From assembly GCF_018613195.1 (NCBI RefSeq), contig NZ_JAGGQQ010000013.1, forward strand, positions 48,838 through 112,837: a stretch of DNA of 64,000 nt, in the 5' to 3' direction. How positions within the stretch are numbered: position 1 is the first letter of the stretch; every line of letters starts with the position of its first letter. Made by a program: the position numbers and the translations under genes. The stretch comes from Bacillus sp. ISL-45 (GTDB lineage Bacteria > Bacillota > Bacilli > Bacillales > Cytobacillaceae). Shown one piece after another: positions 60,225-64,000 of this stretch. The notes below the pieces were generated by a model that made no database searches, was not told where the DNA came from, and saw only the letters and a program-made list of their open reading frames with translations.

Positions 60225-61034
60225 TTAGATGAACAAAAGCAAACTAACCGCCATGACTGCCATACCTGCTACCAAGCCATAGATAGCGAGGTGGGATTCA
60301 TCATATTTTTTTGCAGCCGGCAATAATTCATCGAGTGAGATGAACACCATGATTCCGGCTACAGCTGCGAAAATGACGCCAAACATAATATCATTCAGGA
60401 ACGGCATCAAGAATAGGTATGCCGCAAGTGCGCCGATCGGTTCGGAAAGACCTGAAAGAAATGATAGTTTAAAAGCTTTCTTTCTGTCGCCAGTCGCAAA
60501 ATAAACTGGTACAGAAACAGCGATTCCCTCTGGAATGTTATGAATGGCGATCGCGATGGCAATGGCCACACCCAAAGCAGGGTCCTGAATTGCAGAGGTG
60601 AAGGTAGCGATTCCTTCCGGAAAGTTGTGGATCCCGATTGCCAGAGCTGTGAAGGTACCCATTTTCAAAAGGGCCGCATCATTGGCTGCTTTTGAAGGTG
60701 TATTCATGTCCTCGACCTTTTTCAGTTCATGTGGATTTCCTTGCTTTGGTATGAACTTATCGATCAATGCAATCAACACGATTCCGGCAAAAAAACCACC
60801 CACGGTTGCCCAGTTTCCTGATTGCACCCCCAGCGCCGATACAAGGGAGTCCTTCGCTTTTACGAAGATCTCGATCATCGATACATAAATCATGACTCCG
60901 GCAGAAAAACCAAGTGCGAGCGACAGGAACTTTGTATTGGTCCGCGATGTAAAAAAGGCGAGAATACTTCCGATCCCGGTGGCAAGACCTGCGAATAAAG
61001 TCAAGCCGAAAGCAAATAAAATCTCCTCTGTCAT
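60225..61034 (-). CDS. ZIP-family metal importer
   Basis: 269 residues with eight membrane helices. The metal-binding helices carry IHNFPEGIATFTSA and IHNIPEGIAVSVPV (HNxPEG pattern twice), with LSGLSEPIGALAAYLFL. This is the ZupT/GufA type, importing zinc, iron or manganese. ATG 61034 follows AAAGGAG. Two MntR-box-like sites lie 140-230 bp upstream, suggesting manganese control and perhaps manganese uptake. The upstream 21 in-frame codons have no ribosome site. Confidence 0.93.
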   Translation of the reverse strand: MTEEILFAFGLTLFAGLATGIGSILAFFTSRTNTKFLSLALGFSAGVMIYVSMIEIFVKAKDSLVSALGVQSGNWATVGGFFAGIVLIALIDKFIPKQGNPHELKKVEDMNTPSKAANDAALLKMGTFTALAIGIHNFPEGIATFTSAIQDPALGVAIAIAIAIHNIPEGIAVSVPVYFATGDRKKAFKLSFLSGLSEPIGALAAYLFLMPFLNDIMFGVIFAAVAGIMVFISLDELLPAAKKYDESHLAIYGLVAGMAVMAVSLLLFI

Positions 61035-61175
61035 TTTTATTCTCCTTTGAATATGAATATTTGACCTGACCCGTGTAATTTTCAAAAAGGAAAACAATAA
61101 TTCTTAGTCTATGCAACTGCTTGAAAAAGTTTCACATTCAGAGATAAGCTTCAATTGATGGACTTACTCTAAAAT

Positions 61176-61191
61176 GTTTCCTTGAGTCAAC
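61176..61191 (-). promoter_or_regulatory. MntR-box-like site 1
   Basis: GTTTCCTTGAGTCAAC on the plus strand. The reverse complement of the known B. subtilis MntR box is GTTTCCTTAAGGCAAA; 13 of 16 bases agree. It lies about 140 bp upstream of the ZIP gene start. Confidence 0.6.
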
Positions 61192-61244
61192 TTTTTGGGT
61201 GCAGGAGTCCTTTGTAAAAATAATATATGCGTGTGGGTCAAAAA

Positions 61245-61260
61245 GTTTCCTTTGGTCAAC
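61245..61260 (-). promoter_or_regulatory. MntR-box-like site 2
   Basis: GTTTCCTTTGGTCAAC, 69 bp further from the gene than site 1, 12 of 16 bases shared with the MntR box and 14 of 16 with site 1. A third, partial, inverted copy (AGGAAACTTGACC) begins at 61273. Confidence 0.6.
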
Positions 61261-61421
61261 ATTTTATCGCATAGGAAACTTGACCTGCAACTAAATTGTT
61301 TAAGAATTCCTATAATTGTTTGATAGATAACCGCACTTTTACATAAAATCACTTAGATATTTACAATGGAATTCGACACTCCGGGATTGAATGCCTCCCG
61401 GTGACAGAGGCAAGGAACAAG

Positions 61422-61449
61422 AAAAACCCCTGCAAACACTGCAGGGGCT
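61422..61449 (-). terminator. Terminator of foldase gene
   Basis: On the minus strand AGCCCCTGC, loop AGTGTTT, GCAGGGG, TTTTTCTTG; immediately after the foldase stop. Confidence 0.87.
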
Positions 61450-61457
61450 CAGATTAA

Positions 61458-62336
61458 CTATAAATAACTTTTAATTTTATATTCTGCTTTTTTCTCCTCC
61501 AGCCAGTTTGGGTATTCTGCCTGGATTTTCTGGTCAAATAACAATTCTTTAATTTCACCCTTGTGATCATCAAACTTTGCGGCCTTCGCAGCTTTTTTAT
61601 CAACAAGCTTGATGATATGGTAGCCAAATTCCGTTTTTACCGGCTCGCTAATTGCGTCGGTTTCCAGTGCAAATGCAGCATTCTCGAATTCCTCAGCCAT
61701 TTCTCCTTTTCCGAAATAGCCGAGGTCGCCTCCGTTATCAGCATTGCTTGTATCCGTTGAATATTTTTTTGCCAATTCAGCGAAATTTTTTCCATTATCA
61801 AGCTCTTCCTTGACCTTCTTGGCCGTCGCTTCGTCCTCCACTAATATATGACTCGCTTTTACCTGTTCCTTCTGGTCAAAAGAGTCTTTATTTTCCTCAA
61901 AATACGTCTTCAGTTCATCTTCGCTCACGTCTATTGACGAACCGATCATTTTTTCAGCGAGCAGATAGACCTCGATGTCCTCCCTGATTCTGTCCATTGG
62001 CACCTGGTTTTGCTCAAGCGCGGCCGCGAAAGCTTCTTCACCGCCATAAGATTCCTCAAGCTTCTTAAGCTCTTCATCTATCTCATTGCCGGTCACCTTC
62101 ACCTTTTCCTTCGCCGCTTCCATTTCAATCACTTTATTTGTGATCAGCGAATCCAAAATATCAGGGCCATACATTTCGGTCAATTTAGTATCCAGTTCCT
62201 CCTTGGTGATTTTTTCGCCATTGATGCTCGCGGCAGTTTCTGTTCTTGTAAAAGCTGTCGCAAAGATTAAGAGAAGACCTAAAACGATCACTCCAAATAT
62301 AATAGGCAGTTTATTGTTTTTCATAAAAGCACTCAT
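61458..62336 (-). CDS. Membrane-anchored PpiC-type foldase (PrsA/SurA-like)
   Basis: 292 residues. An N-terminal helix (about 10-28) is followed by TETAASINGEKITKEELDTKL, a SurA_N-like domain (about 35-140), and a parvulin domain (about 145-245). Parvulin motifs are VKASHILVEDEATAKKV, YSTDTSNADNGGDLGYFGKG and EPVKTEFGYHIIKLVD. There is no lipobox, so it is held by the signal anchor rather than lipid, unlike PrsA. It helps fold secreted proteins outside the membrane. GGAGG precedes ATG 62336/62339. The gene follows the HtrA-type protease with a 10-bp gap. Confidence 0.9.
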   Translation of the reverse strand: MSAFMKNNKLPIIFGVIVLGLLLIFATAFTRTETAASINGEKITKEELDTKLTEMYGPDILDSLITNKVIEMEAAKEKVKVTGNEIDEELKKLEESYGGEEAFAAALEQNQVPMDRIREDIEVYLLAEKMIGSSIDVSEDELKTYFEENKDSFDQKEQVKASHILVEDEATAKKVKEELDNGKNFAELAKKYSTDTSNADNGGDLGYFGKGEMAEEFENAAFALETDAISEPVKTEFGYHIIKLVDKKAAKAAKFDDHKGEIKELLFDQKIQAEYPNWLEEKKAEYKIKSYL

Positions 62337-62348
62337 CATTTTCCTCCA

Positions 62349-63551
62349 TTATTCAGCGCTTGAAGCAGACAAATCAACCTTCAAGGTTTGCTGCTTGCCG
62401 TCACGGTATATTTTCAACTCGGCATGGTCCCCAGTTTGAAGTTTCGTGTACAAGAATCTTCTTAAATCACTGGCCTGTTCCACCTTTTCATCATTGATAC
62501 CAACGATGATATCCTGCTCCTGAAGGCCCGCTTTGGCTGCCGCCGAATTTGGGTCTAAGTAGGTAACCATTGTACCTGATTCGACACTGTCAGGAAGGTT
62601 CTCAAGATACATATCTGGAATTTGCGCCAGATCAGCAAGGCTTACACCTAAATATGGGCGTTCCACTTTCCCCTTTTCTATCAGCTGATTGACGATTGGC
62701 AAAGCCTCATTGCTTGGAATTGCAAAGCCTAGACCTTCGACGCCATTTTGGGAAATTTTCAAGCTGTTGATTCCTATCACCTTGCCATTCGTATCGATTA
62801 ACGCACCGCCGCTGTTGCCCGGATTGATTGCTGCGTCCGTCTGGATGACATTCATTTCCCATTCCCCAGCAGAAGTCGGTACTGAGATGGAGCGGTCTAC
62901 CGCACTGACAATACCCTGTGTTACCGTCCTCGATAAATCAAGGCCAAGCGGGTTTCCAATCGCGAGCACCTGGTCTCCAGCCCTTAAGACAGATGAATCA
63001 CCAAACTCAATGACATCCGAAGCTTTAGCAGCATCGATTTTGACAACGGCTAAATCAGTCAATGCGTCTGCCCCGACAACCTCTGCCGCAACCTTTTCCC
63101 CATTGTATAAGCTGACCTCCACCTTAGATGCTCCTTCAATGACATGGTTGTTTGTCACAATGAAAGCACTATTGCCTTCCTTTTTAAAAATAACCCCTGA
63201 ACCAGAGCCGCTTTCTACATTGCCCTGACTTCCGGAAAAAGGATTGTTTTCGGATTGGATATTGGTAATGCCCACAATCGATTTTGAAGAAGATTCGATA
63301 ATATCAGCAATTGATCCAGAACTATTTGTTGAAGTTGGTGTCGTTACGATATTTGAATTACTTTCCGCGGCTGATTCCGTTTGAGGCTGCTGCTGATTTC
63401 CTGCGTCCGCTTCTGTAAAATTGACCGCCGCAAGTGTAATCGCCGAGCCTACTACCCCGGCCATGACAGTCGACAGGATACTTTTGAAATTATATGACTT
63501 TTTGACCGGCTCCTGTTCTTGATAACGGGAACGCTGTTCAAATTCATTCAT
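62349..63551 (-). CDS. HtrA/DegP-type serine protease with PDZ domain
   Basis: 400 residues: a short cytoplasmic part, an anchor helix (about 24-45), a Ser/Thr/Asn-rich linker (about 55-80), a trypsin-like domain (about 85-280) and one PDZ domain (about 290-390). Triad: His136 in TNNHVIEGA, Asp166 in LTDLAVVKI and Ser247 in INPGNSGGA. In Bacillus such proteases (HtrA, HtrB, YyxA) degrade misfolded exported proteins under CssRS control; the partner foldase downstream fits a quality-control unit. GAGGAGG precedes ATG 63551. Confidence 0.94.
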   Translation of the reverse strand: MNEFEQRSRYQEQEPVKKSYNFKSILSTVMAGVVGSAITLAAVNFTEADAGNQQQPQTESAAESNSNIVTTPTSTNSSGSIADIIESSSKSIVGITNIQSENNPFSGSQGNVESGSGSGVIFKKEGNSAFIVTNNHVIEGASKVEVSLYNGEKVAAEVVGADALTDLAVVKIDAAKASDVIEFGDSSVLRAGDQVLAIGNPLGLDLSRTVTQGIVSAVDRSISVPTSAGEWEMNVIQTDAAINPGNSGGALIDTNGKVIGINSLKISQNGVEGLGFAIPSNEALPIVNQLIEKGKVERPYLGVSLADLAQIPDMYLENLPDSVESGTMVTYLDPNSAAAKAGLQEQDIIVGINDEKVEQASDLRRFLYTKLQTGDHAELKIYRDGKQQTLKVDLSASSAE

Positions 63552-63720
63552 GTTTTTTTCCTCCTCGCTTCTAACTTGTCTTCATCTTAACCAGAAATTA
63601 TGAACAAATTATTAACAAACTGCGGCGAGGATTTTAAAAGATTGGGAAGATTTTGCTGTTACACCATAGAGGGGGCATTTTTCGAAGGAACTCCATTTAC
63701 TTGATGGTATTAGGACTGTT

Positions 63721-64000
63721 CTATTGACCATCGTGATCACTTTTTCTGCTTTGGATGGTCTTTATAACCCTTCTATCGACCATCCTGACCTCTTTTTCTG
63801 CTTTGGATGGTCTTTATAACCCTTCTATCGACCATCCTGGTCTCTTTTTCTGGTTTGGATGGTCTTTACAACTCTCCTATCGACCATCGTGATCACTTTT
63901 TCTGCTTTGGATGGTCTTTATACCCCTTCTATCGACCATCGTGATCACTTTTTCTGCTTTGGATGGTCTTTATACCCCTTCTATCGACCATCCTGACCTC
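63721..64000. repeat. Satellite array of 52-bp units, each a hairpin; continues past the window
   Basis: Units begin at 63721, 63773, 63825, 63877, 63929 and 63981 (exact period 52). Each has a GACCATC ... GGATGGTC inverted repeat (7-8 bp) enclosing a variable middle such as CTGACCTCTTTTTCTGCTTT or GTGATCACTTTTTCTGCTTT. It lies upstream of the HtrA-type gene and runs off the right edge, so its true length is unknown. Confidence 0.93.

Larger units (their letters stand above)
61035..61420. other. Intergenic upstream of ZIP gene, no gene
   Basis: About 390 bp with no coding sequence; it carries the repeated MntR-like motifs and probably the ZIP promoter. Confidence 0.6.

Overview
The window looks like chromosome of a Gram-positive, endospore-forming member of the Bacillaceae (Bacillus sensu lato; Mesobacillus or Neobacillus would fit, but species cannot be fixed from this sequence). 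The reasons are moderate-to-low GC, AGGAGG-type ribosome sites before almost every gene, frequent TTG/GTG starts, SAM and c-di-GMP riboswitches, a CotF-type coat protein, SigB-type promoters and lipoprotein signal peptides. Nearly everything is ordinary core or semi-accessory chromosome. There is no phage, plasmid, CRISPR array, tRNA or rRNA that I can see.

Layout. 1-4.8 kb: sulfate assimilation operon on the minus strand (yezD-cysH-cysP-sat-cysC-cobA), with a strong terminator between yezD and cysH. 5.3-9.8 kb: methionine importer metNIQ behind two tandem SAM riboswitches, then an M20 peptidase. 10-12 kb: brnQ and two tiny unknown genes. 12.4-15.6 kb: a DUF1259 protein and a cystine importer tcyABC. 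15.9-18.3 kb: a CotF-like coat protein, two small acidic lipoproteins (SigB-type promoters) and a C39-like peptidase lipoprotein. 18.5-24.2 kb: tripartite tricarboxylate transporter tctCBA with its two-component system and a CcpA cre site. 24.7-26.6 kb: a flavin-dependent oxidoreductase and small genes. 26.6-29.2 kb: cytochrome bd oxidase cydA-cydB-cydS, preceded by an extra 31-residue membrane peptide. 29.3-35.3 kb: PAP2 phosphatase and a polysaccharide/kinase cluster (ugd, galU, HipA-like kinase, glycosyltransferase, protein kinase-like). 36.6-44.3 kb: a complete Tad/Flp pilus operon behind a c-di-GMP-I riboswitch. 44.6-48.1 kb: SET protein, PAS histidine kinase, hemY. 48.9-52.4 kb: ABC exporter with TetR regulator and paired operators. 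52.5-55.5 kb: kynurenine pathway kynU-kynA-kynB. 55.8-64 kb: membrane protein, CAP protein, subtilisin-like protease, ZIP metal transporter with MntR-like boxes, PpiC foldase and HtrA-type protease.

Two kinds of repeated DNA overlay this. (1) A MITE of about 180 bp occurs six times (12.2, 18.3, 24.5, 36.4, 53.1 and 55.6 kb). It has inverted ends of the type GGCTCTTTTC and, in four copies, exact 8-bp target duplications (a fifth differs at one base). One copy split the kynA-kynB junction. (2) Intergenic satellite arrays occur at 48.4, 51.5, 58.2, 58.5 and 63.7 kb. Two have 52-53 bp units with an internal hairpin; three have 20-22 bp units.

The most notable functional observation is the c-di-GMP riboswitch plus terminator ahead of the Tad pilus operon, which would tie pilus production directly to the sessile/motile second messenger. 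Sulfur metabolism is heavily represented (sulfate assimilation, methionine and cystine uptake), each unit with its own visible control element.
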